From: a virus
Length of the DNA: 29,179 nt
Virus record (IMG/VR): IMGVR_UViG_3300010885_046521
Coordinates: 1-29,179 of that record
Direction: 5' to 3' (one strand)
Part shown: positions 21,712 to 29,179 of the stretch, piece after piece
Position numbering within the stretch: the first letter of the stretch is position 1
Layout: every line of letters starts with the position of its first letter
Position numbers and translations under genes: made by a program
Notes under the pieces: model-generated
Seen by the model: only the letters and a program-made list of their open reading frames with translations
The model's database searches: none
What the model was told of the DNA's origin: nothing

Positions 21712-22472
21712 CAGTAAAACCCACCGAAGCGCGGGTAGCCGCCGCGGCCATTCAGCCACACGGTCGAGGAGCCCGCCTTCTTCGTGTTCGGGTTGATCTT
21801 GTTCTCGTCGGCCTCGTCGTAACTAAAGCGCAGCTGGTTCCACGCCTCGGTGTACATGCGCTGGTAGTGCTCGGCGAGGGCCTGCCAGCGCCCGCCGTCT
21901 CCGGCGCTTGTCTGGAAGTCGGTGAACACGAGCTGAAGCGTCAGCGCGAGGTGACAGTCGCGCATCGCGCTCGGCTGGATGATCAGGTAGGGTCGCCGGC
22001 CCTGCGCCACGAGGCGGTTCGTGATCGTGGCCCACGCTTCGTCGAGGTAGTCCTGATAGCTCGTCGTGCCCGTGGCAAGGAGCGACGGAAGGTCGGAGTG
22101 CCGCCGGAACAGGTCGGCGTCCGTCACCACTGGGTAGAGGGTTCGGCGCGTGAGTGCGGCATCCTGTCTAAACACATTCTGAACCGTCGCCGTCATTTGA
22201 AGGGTCCACTCGATGAGCCACCCCTCCTCGAGCGCGAGCGACGTGGTGGCGGTCCCCAGGAGGGCGTAGGTCGCCACGCTCCCGGTGATCGTCACAGCCG
22301 CGGCGTTGATCACGACCGTCCCGTCTGCACGGTAGATCGTGATCGTGCCGGAGAGCGGAGCCACGAGGGCACCCGCTCGGAAGATGGGGCACGTGAGGTC
22401 TTGGTTACGGCCACGCTCGATCGTCTCGCCAGAGCGGAACCGTGCCGTGTACAGCGTCTCGCTGATGCTCAT
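21711..22472 (-). CDS. Head-tail connector or neck protein
   Basis: A 253-aa protein in the connector position. Residues about 1-95 are beta-type (LTCPIFRAGALVAPLSGTITIYRADGTVVINAAAVTI); residues 115-215 are helical (DADLFRRHSDLPSLL, YQDYLDEAWATITNRLVAQG, WQALAEHYQRMYTEAWNQLRF), like head-tail adaptor proteins. The end is Gly-rich (LNGRGGYPRFGGFY). I infer an adaptor from position and the helical part; no family is certain. Confidence 0.7.
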   Translation of the reverse strand: MSISETLYTARFRSGETIERGRNQDLTCPIFRAGALVAPLSGTITIYRADGTVVINAAAVTITGSVATYALLGTATTSLALEEGWLIEWTLQMTATVQNVFRQDAALTRRTLYPVVTDADLFRRHSDLPSLLATGTTSYQDYLDEAWATITNRLVAQGRRPYLIIQPSAMRDCHLALTLQLVFTDFQTSAGDGGRWQALAEHYQRMYTEAWNQLRFSYDEADENKINPNTKKAGSSTVWLNGRGGYPRFGGFY

Positions 22473-22488
22473 CGTGCCCCCCTCGCCG

Positions 22489-22629
22489 TCACTTATCGCG
22501 TTCGCGACGATCGGCCTTCTGCGCTCTCTCGCGTGCGATCTGCTCGGCGCGCTGCGTCGGCATCCCGCCCTCGACGAGGCGGCGCGTCATGGCGTCCTTC
22601 GCCGCTGCGATGTCCTTACGCTCGCTCAC
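22489..22629 (-). CDS. Small charged protein in the connector region
   Basis: A 46-aa frame MSERKDIAAAKDAMTRRLV... ending RRERDK. Its GTG overlaps the stop of the 208-aa gene (GTGA), and it fills the only gap between that gene and the connector. It is one long charged helix. A small head protein or an assembly helper is possible; there is no family match. Confidence 0.55.
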   Translation of the reverse strand: MSERKDIAAAKDAMTRRLVEGGMPTQRAEQIARERAQKADRRERDK

Positions 22630-23252
22630 GCCTTCGTCCTCTTGGCGGGAGTATACATGCGGTCGGTCGCCGCGCGCATCTCATCGAGGCGCTTCTGCTC
22701 GACCGGCAGCGCGAGGGCGCTACCCGGATGCGTGGGCGCGCGCGTCTGATGCTCGGTCACTCGGCGCTCCTGACGCTCCACCAGCACGCCGATGAAGTCG
22801 GGATCCGGGATCTTGATGATGCCGTCCGCGACGAGGCGCCGCAGGAACGCACGGTAGCCCTCGGTGTCGACCGTCATGCGGGTCTGCCCCGCGACGAGCT
22901 TGGGCTTCTCCCACTTCGACAGGAACACGGGACCGTTCGCCCCCGCATACTGCACACAGTAGCCGCCCGGCTCGATCTCCCACGGGACGACCGTCATACC
23001 CTTCTTGCCCAGGTGCACCTCCGCGAGCGCCGTGTCGCCGTTCTTGTCCACCCTGTTCAGACCAGGGATCGCAACCATCTGCCCGAGGTCGGGAAGCCAC
23101 TCGCCCTCGACGCACTGCCAATGTCCCGGATGGTGGGTATACCACCACGCCGCGTTGCTCGGCATGTTGAGCATGGTTGCCATGCCCTGCGGGCGAGAGG
23201 CGGGTTGAGCGGCGAAGGTGCCGCCGTCAGATGCCGTGAAGTTCGCAGCCAT
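22626..23252 (-). CDS. Head-associated hypothetical protein
   Basis: A 208-aa protein from the ATG with AAGGGAGA upstream (MAANFTASDGGTFAAQP); a GTG six codons earlier lies inside a hairpin and is less likely. The central part is beta-rich (GEWLPDLGQMVAIPGLNRVDKNGD, KGMTVVPWEIEPGGYCVQYAGANGPVFL), followed by a helical C-terminal region (DTEGYRAFLRRLVADGI, EQKRLDEMRAATDRM). It directly follows the major capsid gene, a common place for minor head or neck proteins. No family is recognised. Confidence 0.7.
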   Translation of the reverse strand: MAANFTASDGGTFAAQPASRPQGMATMLNMPSNAAWWYTHHPGHWQCVEGEWLPDLGQMVAIPGLNRVDKNGDTALAEVHLGKKGMTVVPWEIEPGGYCVQYAGANGPVFLSKWEKPKLVAGQTRMTVDTEGYRAFLRRLVADGIIKIPDPDFIGVLVERQERRVTEHQTRAPTHPGSALALPVEQKRLDEMRAATDRMYTPAKRTKA

Positions 23253-23266
23253 TGAGTCTCCCTTAC

Positions 23267-23329
23267 GCACGAAGGCGTGCCCGTACCATAAGCACGGACA
23301 CGCCCCGATGCTAGGCGGCAGCGCCTAGC
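23267..23329. terminator. Hairpins behind the major capsid gene
   Basis: GCTAGGCG (23310-23317) pairs with CGCCTAGC (23322-23329), an 8-bp stem with a 4-base loop, starting 7 bases after the capsid stop. A second short stem (23267-23271 with 23276-23280) lies next to the following gene. No T run follows, so RNA stabilisation or partial termination is as likely as full termination. Confidence 0.55.
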
Positions 23330-23335
23330 AGGCCA

Positions 23336-24262
23336 TCACAGGTCGCTGACGATGCCAACGCCCTTGAGGTCCTGCAGCTCGGCGACGCCGAGGAACGAGG
23401 ACCCGACGACCTTGGTCAGACCCGAGGCGGCGTCACGTTCCCACTCGACAGCCACGGGGGCGCCGGCCGGGATGATCACGCCGCCAGCCGCCTGGATGGG
23501 CGCCGGGGTGCCGAGGGCGTAGGCGATCGCGCCGTTGCCGAGCATCATCCCGCGGTAGTCCGCGCCCGCGTTGGCCGTAGGGACGAAGCTGGAAACGTGG
23601 ACGTTGACGCCAAATAGCTTTCCCTTCAGGCTGGAACCCATAGCGGAAGTCTGCTCCTGATTGGCGGCGATGTACTGCGCCGGGCCAACCTCAACACGGA
23701 GGCTGCTCATCAGGTCGTTGTACTGCTGCGGGTGCAGGATGCAGTCGTACTCGCCCATGACGCTCTGAAGCTGGAGGGCGAAGATCGCATCGTAGAACGT
23801 GTCCGTCGTGAGGTCCACAGTCGTCGTCCCAACCTGCGTCGAGAAGCCGCTGGAGAGCGCACACGCGAGCTGGTTGAAGCGACCGTTGAACGCCGTCACC
23901 ATCGCGTTGGTGAGGCCCTCGAGGTCCACGCCGCCCGGAACGGAGTTGGAGATCCGCGCGAGGTCGGTGAGGTCGTAGCGCAGCGCCTGACGCGCCACCA
24001 CGACCGTCGCCGCAGCGGAGGTGATCGAGGTGTTGCTGACGCTCACGCCGTCGCCGGGGGCGCTCATAATGTCGGTACCGTTGAGGCCGACGACGGGCAC
24101 CTGGATGCTGTCGCTGCCGGTGCCGTTGACCGACCCGACATTCAGAAAGCAGGGGGCGTTGCGAAGGCTTCCGGTGTCGGCAAGCTTCATCACGATCGAC
24201 TGATAGAGAACCGCGGCTACGCGGGCGTTGCCGTCGAGAGCGGCAAAATCGATATTGGCCAT
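23336..24262 (-). CDS. Major capsid protein
   Basis: A 308-aa protein, MANIDFAALDGNARVAAVLYQ..., directly behind the scaffold gene and with one of the strongest ribosome sites in the window (AGGAGG). Helical N-terminal part, then alternating strands and helices; segments such as DCILHPQQYNDLMSSLR and SSLKGKLFGVNVHVSSFVPTANAGADYRGMMLGNGAIAYAL are typical of HK97-fold capsid proteins of the smaller type. It should form the icosahedral shell. Hairpins on both sides suggest that it is expressed at its own level. Confidence 0.88.
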   Translation of the reverse strand: MANIDFAALDGNARVAAVLYQSIVMKLADTGSLRNAPCFLNVGSVNGTGSDSIQVPVVGLNGTDIMSAPGDGVSVSNTSITSAAATVVVARQALRYDLTDLARISNSVPGGVDLEGLTNAMVTAFNGRFNQLACALSSGFSTQVGTTTVDLTTDTFYDAIFALQLQSVMGEYDCILHPQQYNDLMSSLRVEVGPAQYIAANQEQTSAMGSSLKGKLFGVNVHVSSFVPTANAGADYRGMMLGNGAIAYALGTPAPIQAAGGVIIPAGAPVAVEWERDAASGLTKVVGSSFLGVAELQDLKGVGIVSDL

Positions 24263-24329
24263 AGTGGCCTCCTAGAGAGGTTCGAGGTTTGCCGCGCCTA
24301 TCGCTGTTGACGGGAGTTCGGCCCGAGCG

Positions 24330-24347
24330 CGTGGGGTTGCCCCCACG
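24330..24347. promoter_or_regulatory. Hairpin between scaffold and capsid genes
   Basis: CGTGGGG (24330-24336) pairs with CCCCACG (24341-24347) over a TTGC loop. It lies near the expected start point of a possible capsid promoter and in the capsid mRNA leader if transcription comes from upstream. No T run follows on the minus strand. Confidence 0.45.
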
Positions 24348-24350
24348 GCT

Positions 24351-24380
24351 ACCTTACGCCGCTCTGTGACAGACTGTCAA
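24351..24380 (-). promoter_or_regulatory. Candidate capsid promoter with palindromic -35 region
   Basis: On the minus strand TTGACA (24380-24375) is followed after 18 bases by TAAGGT (24356-24351). The -35 is perfect, the -10 a 3/6 match. A perfect 13-bp palindrome, TGACAGACTGTCA (24367-24379), covers the -35 and could bind a regulator. It overlaps the end of the scaffold gene. Confidence 0.35.
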
Positions 24381-24925
24381 GGCGTGCGGATCGCCGCCTG
24401 AATCGCGGCCGCGTTTGCTTTGTACTCGGCCGGCGTGAGGCGCATGATCGCCTCGGGCGTCCACGTCGTCGTCGCCGGGGGCGTCTGCGTCACGGTCCCG
24501 GCGTTGCTCTTGGGGAGCGGTGCTCCCACGGCGGGAGCGGCTGCGGGAGCCGGGGCCTCGGGCAGGTACGCGCGCACCGCCTTCGGCAGGTTGTCCTTGT
24601 TGCCGAGCCACTCCGCGAGCGGTGGGCGACCCTCAGACGGGAGGCGCGAGTACGCGTGCTGCACGTACTCCATGCCCTCGGCGTCGGTGATCCCCGCGGC
24701 CGAGATCTCGCGCTCGATGCGGAGCGCCTCGCGCTCTGCCTTGCTCGCAGCCTTCGCCTCCTCGACCTGCGCCTTGTACTTCTCAGCAGACTCGGCCAGC
24801 GGCGCCAGCTCGCCGACGCGGCCCTCGAGCTCCTTCACGCGTGCGACCAGCTGACGGATGCGCGCTGCCGCTCCACCGTCGCCGCCCTCGGTCGTGGTCG
24901 TGGTCGTCGTTACTTCTTCGCTCAT
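24377..24925 (-). CDS. Scaffold protein
   Basis: A 182-aa protein starting MSEEVTTTTTTTEGGDGG; its ATG overlaps the preceding stop (ATGA), and a longer frame to 25402 is a shadow of neighbouring genes. Residues 20-75 form a long charged coiled coil (AARIRQLVARVKELEGRVGELAPLAESAEKYKAQVEEAKAASKAEREAL). A Pro/Ala-rich linker and a helical end (PEAIMRLTPAEYKANAAAIQAAI) follow. This is the usual design of phage scaffolds directly upstream of the capsid gene. It would be expelled or cleaved during head maturation. Confidence 0.85.
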   Translation of the reverse strand: MSEEVTTTTTTTEGGDGGAAARIRQLVARVKELEGRVGELAPLAESAEKYKAQVEEAKAASKAEREALRIEREISAAGITDAEGMEYVQHAYSRLPSEGRPPLAEWLGNKDNLPKAVRAYLPEAPAPAAAPAVGAPLPKSNAGTVTQTPPATTTWTPEAIMRLTPAEYKANAAAIQAAIRTP

Positions 24926-25356
24926 GCTTCCTCCTCGCGCTGTTGTTGGACGCGCTCCCATACTGCTAGCTGCCGTCTTGCCCACGCCCGCCCCGGTGCT
25001 CCGCCCCAAAGATCCCACGCGATACGTCCGGCGCTCGGATAGTCCGGGTGCCCTGGCTTCGCTGCCGGCGCGTCTAGATCGCGCTCGTGTCGCGTGAAGT
25101 AAGCGACCATGCGCTTGATCGTTTCGATACTCACGACCTCGCGGCCTGCGAGCTGGGAAGCACGGCGAGCTCCAACCAGCGTCCCACCGCGGTTGTACTT
25201 CTCGCGGTTGGCGAGGCCACGCTTCGCGACCGCAGCGACATCGACGGGGGCGCGGAGCTCGAAGCCCATCGCGCGCTCGTCGCGGAGGAACCGACGGTAG
25301 ACCGCCGGGGCCTCGCGCTTGAGGTAGTCGCGCTGCGCGTCCGACAGGAACGGCAC
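24922..25356 (-). CDS. Conserved phage protein between portal and scaffold
   Basis: A 144-aa protein starting at GTG in a TAGTG overlap with the portal stop. The C-terminal half carries a pattern I recognise from many phage head clusters, sometimes fused to prohead proteases: R..QLAGREVVSIETIKRM..YF.RHE.D.......HPDYPSAGRIAWDLWGG.PGRAWA. Its role is not known to me. It holds the slot where a maturation protease is often found, but no protease catalytic residues are visible. Confidence 0.75.
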   Translation of the reverse strand: MPFLSDAQRDYLKREAPAVYRRFLRDERAMGFELRAPVDVAAVAKRGLANREKYNRGGTLVGARRASQLAGREVVSIETIKRMVAYFTRHERDLDAPAAKPGHPDYPSAGRIAWDLWGGAPGRAWARRQLAVWERVQQQREEEA

Positions 25357-27356
25357 TAGCCACCCTCGGGCGTGGCCAGCGTGAACCCGCGGCCGACCTC
25401 ACCCATCATGGCGTCCGCCGCATCGGCTGGCATGTTGAAGAACTGCACCAGCATCGCCACGCCGGTAGCGCGGGGGAGCTTGCCCTCGGCAACCGCCGTA
25501 ACGATGCCCTGCGCGGCCTGCACCTGGGCGCCGTTCATCGCCACCGCGGAGGCGGGCACGCCTGCCTCGGTAGCTGCGGCGGCCACGCTCTCCTCCGGGG
25601 CTGCGGCCTGCGGCGTCTCCGCGCTGACCTCCTCGGACATGTCCTCGGCGTCGTCCTCTTCGTCGTGGATCTCCACCGCGGCCTCTACCTTCGGGCCGAT
25701 GCCCAGGTAGCCGCGGGCCTCGCGGAGGCTCTCGATCACGGCAGCGATCACAGCCGCATTGGCCTCGTCGAGCTCCAGGGCGCCAAGCGCCTCCTCGGCC
25801 GCATCGAGCTCCTCGCCGACCTCGGACATGGCCTCCGCGTGTGCGGGGGATACGTCGGGTGCGGCCGTCGCCGGTCGTACCTCCGAGTCTCCTTCTTCCG
25901 CGGCCGGCGACGCGCTTACCATCATCCGCGCCTCGGCCATCTTCGCCGCGGAGATCTGCTCGAGGCGAGCCACCGCGTCCTCGTGGGTCAGCGAACCGAA
26001 CAGCCGGAGCGCCTCGACCTTATCCATAAGCCCGGCCTCCATCATCTCCATCGCGTGAGCGCGCCGGCTGGCGAGCTCCTCGGGCGAGAGCGGGATCTCC
26101 CGGTAGTGGACCGAGTACCCTCCCTCCGGGAACTGCGTGCCCATCGCCCGGTTGTAGAGGGTCGCCGAGATGGCGACGAGGCGCTCGTCCGCGTCCCGGA
26201 ACTGCATGACGTACTTGCGCTGCGCCGTGCGCTTGCCGTCTTGGCTGAGGCTGATGGCGTAGCCGCTCTTGGCGCTGCCGCTCGTGCGCTGAAGGTCGGT
26301 TGGTGCGAGGCCCGCGTCAGTCGCGAGCCGGTGCGCGATCGCAGCGATCGTCGCCTCGATCTTCTCAACGTCCGCGCCCGCGACGAACTGACCGACCTGC
26401 GGTTGCTGTTCCATCGCCGCGTCGAGCATTAGGATCGTCGTCGGGTCGGTCACGACCTCGACGCGCTGACCACGGCTCCCACCGTCGACCATGTCAGACC
26501 CGGCGATACGCACGCCGATCGCGTACCGCTGGGGGAACGAGGCGTCGCGCAGGGTGTGCGCAAGGAAGCTGTAGTAGACCGCGAGGTTGAGGCTACCCTC
26601 GTAGAGCTCCACGCCGTTGAAGGCGTCGAAGAGCCGGTCGCCGTACAAGCTCGCATGGTACAGCACGACCGGCAGGATCGGGGTGCCGTCCGCGCGCCGG
26701 TACGGGTAGTCCGCGCCCGAGTACGTGCCGCCGAGCACCTCGAGGGTCACGTCCTCGCCCATGCCCGAGTCCTTCGCAAGACGCACCGTGTAGGACGGCG
26801 CCGCCGGGTCGCGAATGTCCAGGACATCGTAGGCCCAATGCGCCTCGCCTCGGATGTGCCGAAGCCGGATCTCGGCGTAGGCGAGCGGCGTCGTCGGCCG
26901 GCTCGGGTCGGCCTCGGCGATCGTCATATCGGGGGACACCGGGCGGTAGATCAGTCGGCCGTCCTCGACATCGATGCGCATCCACATTTCCCGGAGCGCG
27001 ATCACCATCGACTGAAACCGTGCCATCTGCGGCCAGAGCCCGGAGCGAGCGATCAGACCATTCGACCCGCAGAGCTCGTCCACCGCCCCGCCGGCCGTGT
27101 TGTGGGAAACATCCGGGGGGGCGTCGTACAAGGTGGCGAGCTCGGTCGCCACGACCTTGAACGGGTTGCTGCTGATGTCGGGAATACCCCACGCCTGACG
27201 GCGCGTGCTGCCCAGCTGCGCCTGTAGACGGTCCTCGAGGAGGCGCACCCACCGGCCCTCCATCAGCGCACGCCGATGCCGGGTGTGCTCCCAGCGCGAT
27301 GCCTCTTCCGGGTTCGTGGGCGCGGGCGGCTGCGGCATCTTGGAGTAGGCGTACAT
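25356..27356 (-). CDS. Portal protein
   Basis: A 666-aa protein between the large terminase and head genes, where the portal is expected. It forms the twelve-subunit ring at the head vertex through which DNA is packaged and ejected. The N-terminal part (ISSNPFKVVATELATLYDAPPDVSHN) and the middle (FVAGADVEKIEATIAAIAHRLATDAGLAPTDLQ) are typical of portal wing and clip regions. The C-terminal 170 residues are unusually Ala/Glu-rich (DAAEEALGALELDEANAAVIAAVIESLREARGYLGIG) and probably form an extra helical barrel or coiled segment. The ribosome site is AAGGGGGA, 9 bases behind the terminase stop. Confidence 0.9.
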   Translation of the reverse strand: MYAYSKMPQPPAPTNPEEASRWEHTRHRRALMEGRWVRLLEDRLQAQLGSTRRQAWGIPDISSNPFKVVATELATLYDAPPDVSHNTAGGAVDELCGSNGLIARSGLWPQMARFQSMVIALREMWMRIDVEDGRLIYRPVSPDMTIAEADPSRPTTPLAYAEIRLRHIRGEAHWAYDVLDIRDPAAPSYTVRLAKDSGMGEDVTLEVLGGTYSGADYPYRRADGTPILPVVLYHASLYGDRLFDAFNGVELYEGSLNLAVYYSFLAHTLRDASFPQRYAIGVRIAGSDMVDGGSRGQRVEVVTDPTTILMLDAAMEQQPQVGQFVAGADVEKIEATIAAIAHRLATDAGLAPTDLQRTSGSAKSGYAISLSQDGKRTAQRKYVMQFRDADERLVAISATLYNRAMGTQFPEGGYSVHYREIPLSPEELASRRAHAMEMMEAGLMDKVEALRLFGSLTHEDAVARLEQISAAKMAEARMMVSASPAAEEGDSEVRPATAAPDVSPAHAEAMSEVGEELDAAEEALGALELDEANAAVIAAVIESLREARGYLGIGPKVEAAVEIHDEEDDAEDMSEEVSAETPQAAAPEESVAAAATEAGVPASAVAMNGAQVQAAQGIVTAVAEGKLPRATGVAMLVQFFNMPADAADAMMGEVGRGFTLATPEGG

Positions 27357-27365
27357 GGTTCCCCC

Positions 27366-28754
27366 TTACCCCAGCCTAATCGATGTAGGCTGGTAAAGTC
27401 GCCTCGTGTAAAGCTCGAGGCAATAGCGTAGCCCGTCTATGCTGTGCTTATGCTCGCTGGCCTCGCGGCCGTCGAACTTCTGTAGGTCGTCGATGAGGCC
27501 GCGGCATCGCGGGTTGATCGAGAAGTCGCCGCGGAGCATGGCGGCGCTCAACACCCGGTAGCCCTCGAAGACCGATCCGCGAGGTTTGTACGCCGTGTGA
27601 ATGCGGAAGGGTAGCGACCCCGTGGGCAAGCGCAGCGACCGCTCGAACGCCGACATCAGCATCGCGTTCGACTTCAGCGACCCGTTCTTCTTCCCGTAGA
27701 CCTTACGGTCGCCGACCCACCTGTCGACCTGCTCCCACCGCAGGCCGCAGCGACGGAGCATGGTGAGGATCGCCGCGGCGTCCTGATCCGGCGTGGTCAT
27801 GCCGTCGCTCACAACCTGATCGAGGACCCAGATCTTCGGATGCCCCTCGCCGCCATCGCGGACCAGCGCCGTCAGGATCGCCACCTGAGCGCCGGCCTCG
27901 GTGCCGTGATCGATGCCGACGCCGATAAGGGCCTCGCCCACGGGGGCGTCGGCGCGCACGTGCGTCGTTGGGTCGAACATCTTGAAGACGCGGCCCTCGA
28001 CCCACCCGGAGTCCCACTCGCCGTGGATGCGCTGGGCTACCTCTTGCGGGAGGATCTGCGCCGTGAGCTTGTCGATGTCCTCCTGCGTCAGTAGCGGGCG
28101 CCCGCCGATGGGCGTAGTGTTCTCCACCGTCAGCGGGAAGTGCAGATCCTGCACGGCGCCATCCTCCACGAGGCGCTTGAGCCAGCCAAGGGGGAGCCCG
28201 ATAGGCGTAAGCGTGATCGCGATGCGCCCCCGCTGGCGCAGAACTCGCGCCGCAAGCTCAGACCAGATTTCCTCCGGGGGGGGCTCGTCGATCATGACAT
28301 AGTCCACCGTTGCGCCAGCCAGAGCGATGGCCCCTTGGTTCACGGTACGGATGCGTAAAACCGAACCATTCCGAAACCTTATAATAGGTGTGCGCCCACG
28401 GAAACCGCGGCCTGGGGTGTATTCGCAATCCGGATCGATAGAATCCTTGGGGAGCAGCGCCCACAGCTTCCCCTGGATCGCTAGCGACTGCTCCCAGGAC
28501 ACGACGACTACCCAGGCTTCAATAGGCGCCGCCTTGACCAGCGTGTGAGGATGGGAGCCCAGGCACCGATAGATGCAGTCCGCGAGGCCGGCCCAAGTCT
28601 TCCCGAGCTGGTTCCCGGCGCGCAACAGGCGGATGGGATGGTTGCTCTGAAGAAAGGCAAGCTGGGGAGGCGTGGGGCGGAAGTAAGCCAGGGGATCGGC
28701 ATGCGCCCGCCGGGCGAGCGTGTTCGAGGCCGTGGCCAGCGCGGAGAGGTTCAG
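27366..28754 (-). CDS. terL: Terminase large subunit, probable CTG start
   Basis: A 462-aa packaging motor if started at the CTG (28754-28752) that overlaps the small-subunit TGA and has GGAG five bases upstream. Walker A R-A-G-N-Q-L-G-K-T is at 45-53 and Walker B VDYVMIDE at 151-157. The nuclease half contains GVGIDHG (D282) and WVLD (D312). The segment before Walker A (LAYFRPTPPQLAFLQSNHPIRLL) is typical of terminases and must be part of the protein, yet this frame has no ATG or GTG, and only a TTG at residue 44, which would cut off that whole part. Alternatives are another rare start, a frameshift from the small subunit, or a base error. Confidence 0.9.
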   Translation of the reverse strand: MNLSALATASNTLARRAHADPLAYFRPTPPQLAFLQSNHPIRLLRAGNQLGKTWAGLADCIYRCLGSHPHTLVKAAPIEAWVVVVSWEQSLAIQGKLWALLPKDSIDPDCEYTPGRGFRGRTPIIRFRNGSVLRIRTVNQGAIALAGATVDYVMIDEPPPEEIWSELAARVLRQRGRIAITLTPIGLPLGWLKRLVEDGAVQDLHFPLTVENTTPIGGRPLLTQEDIDKLTAQILPQEVAQRIHGEWDSGWVEGRVFKMFDPTTHVRADAPVGEALIGVGIDHGTEAGAQVAILTALVRDGGEGHPKIWVLDQVVSDGMTTPDQDAAAILTMLRRCGLRWEQVDRWVGDRKVYGKKNGSLKSNAMLMSAFERSLRLPTGSLPFRIHTAYKPRGSVFEGYRVLSAAMLRGDFSINPRCRGLIDDLQKFDGREASEHKHSIDGLRYCLELYTRRLYQPTSIRLG

Positions 28755-29116
28755 GCAGACTCCACGAGGCGCATGGGCACGCCTCCGCGCCGAATGGCGA
28801 TTGCATCCTCCAGGCGCTCCAGGTGCTGAGCCGGCAGAGCTGCGATCGCCTGCACCATGATGCCCATGAGCTGCTCGTCGCTCATGCTGTCGTCGGGTGC
28901 GTTGGCCTTCGCCAGCGCCGCGTCCAGCTCGTCGCGCGTCTGAAGCGCGAGCCGCTTGGCGCTCACCGCGGCCTGCCAGCTGCGCGCTTGCTCGGCCTGC
29001 GTCACCAGCTCCTCGGCCTGCTGGAGCGCCTGCCGCAAATAGTCCACGCGGTCGATCGTGTCGGGGAGCTTCCCGTAGTGCGGGCGCTCGCGTGGGCGTC
29101 GGCGTTCGGTTGGCAT
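28751..29116 (-). CDS. terS: Terminase small subunit candidate
   Basis: A 121-aa protein directly before the large terminase. The basic N-terminal part (MPTERRRPRERPHYGKLPDTIDRV) is followed by a long helical, likely oligomerising region (VDYLRQALQQAEELVTQAEQARSWQAAVSAKRLALQTRDELDAALAKA). Size, charge layout and position fit a small terminase, which recognises the packaging site as a ring. No classic HTH is obvious. The ribosome site is AAGGGG, and no good sigma-70 promoter was found between it and the window end. Confidence 0.75.
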   Translation of the reverse strand: MPTERRRPRERPHYGKLPDTIDRVDYLRQALQQAEELVTQAEQARSWQAAVSAKRLALQTRDELDAALAKANAPDDSMSDEQLMGIMVQAIAALPAQHLERLEDAIAIRRGGVPMRLVESA

Positions 29117-29179
29117 TTCGGCCCCTTATTTTGCTGTCAAGGTTGGCGTAGAGAGAGAGAAAGTCGAGAGCCTAACGGG
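29117..29179. other. Non-coding end region with terminal repeat
   Basis: This is the upstream region of the small terminase gene. It contains a GA-rich tract (29151-29163) and ends in agcctaacggg, the same 11 bases that open the window. No gene or clear promoter is seen; a TTGACA on the minus strand has no matching -10 before the ATG. With 1-81 it is the likely packaging or junction site. Confidence 0.45.

Noticed and set aside
21867-23255. 462-aa rightward frame opposite the connector genes
   Set aside because: Arg/His-rich shadow on the non-coding strand without a ribosome site; the leftward genes have coupled starts and stops.
24377-25402. 341-aa leftward frame including the scaffold
   Set aside because: The first 159 codons are a shadow of the portal end and the 144-aa gene; the true scaffold start is the coupled ATG at 24925.
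28625-28625. TTG as the start of the large terminase
   Set aside because: It would begin one residue before Walker A and drop the conserved N-terminal region that is visibly encoded upstream.
29119-29146. Sigma-70 promoter at the TTGACA upstream of the small terminase
   Set aside because: No usable -10 falls 16-18 bases downstream before the start codon.
1-29179. tRNA genes, insertion sequences, integrase attachment sites
   Set aside because: I found no cloverleaf-like segment, transposase motif, terminal inverted repeats or tyrosine/serine recombinase, though a tRNA search program would be more sensitive.

Overview
The window looks like a complete or near-complete genome of a small (about 29 kb), GC-rich, tailed dsDNA phage with a long non-contractile tail (siphovirus type). 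It holds one complete set of packaging, head, connector, tail-tube, tape-measure, tail-tip, lysis, replication and recombination genes, with no bacterial gene in between. The first 11 bases (agcctaacggg) are also the last 11, so the map is probably circular or the ends are physical termini. Codon use and strong AGGAGG-type ribosome sites fit a high-GC, probably Gram-negative host; the host cannot be named from the sequence. I saw no integrase, partition gene, tRNA, insertion sequence or CRISPR array.

Layout. A short rightward operon (6618-8752) encodes an ERF-type annealing protein, a DnaQ-like 3'-5' exonuclease and two unknown proteins. Everything else reads leftward. The first leftward block (6532 to 82) has a Cro/CI-type repressor, a tiny membrane protein, two unknowns, a RusA resolvase, an orphan DNA methyltransferase, a multi-HTH protein, a virion-like beta protein out of place, a small coiled-coil protein, a replication initiator with iterons inside its gene, SSB and two unknowns. 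If the map is circular this runs across the junction into the late block (29116 to 8944): small and large terminase, portal, scaffold, major capsid, connectors, tail tube, tail chaperones with a -1 frameshift, tape measure, tail tip and fibres, two membrane proteins, an M15 endolysin and a last unknown. The two directions meet at a hairpin terminator at 8759-8785.

Control and replication. The divergent control point (6533-6617) is one 54-bp nested palindrome with a TTGAC at each outer edge and a shared A+T-richer core. This suggests overlapping divergent promoters under one operator, probably bound by the repressor next to it. The replication initiator gene contains six copies of a 19-bp repeat in a lambda-O-like arrangement. 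The repeats fall in all three reading phases of the same protein, so they are probably conserved as DNA (an origin). The ERF protein ends in an SSB-like acidic tip (DFPDEIPF), while the phage SSB lacks one.

Other points to check: the large terminase has no ATG, GTG or TTG codon upstream of its Walker A region and seems to start at a CTG that overlaps the small-subunit stop; the multi-HTH protein next to the methyltransferase resembles GcrA in one segment; and several late genes are separated by perfect hairpins.
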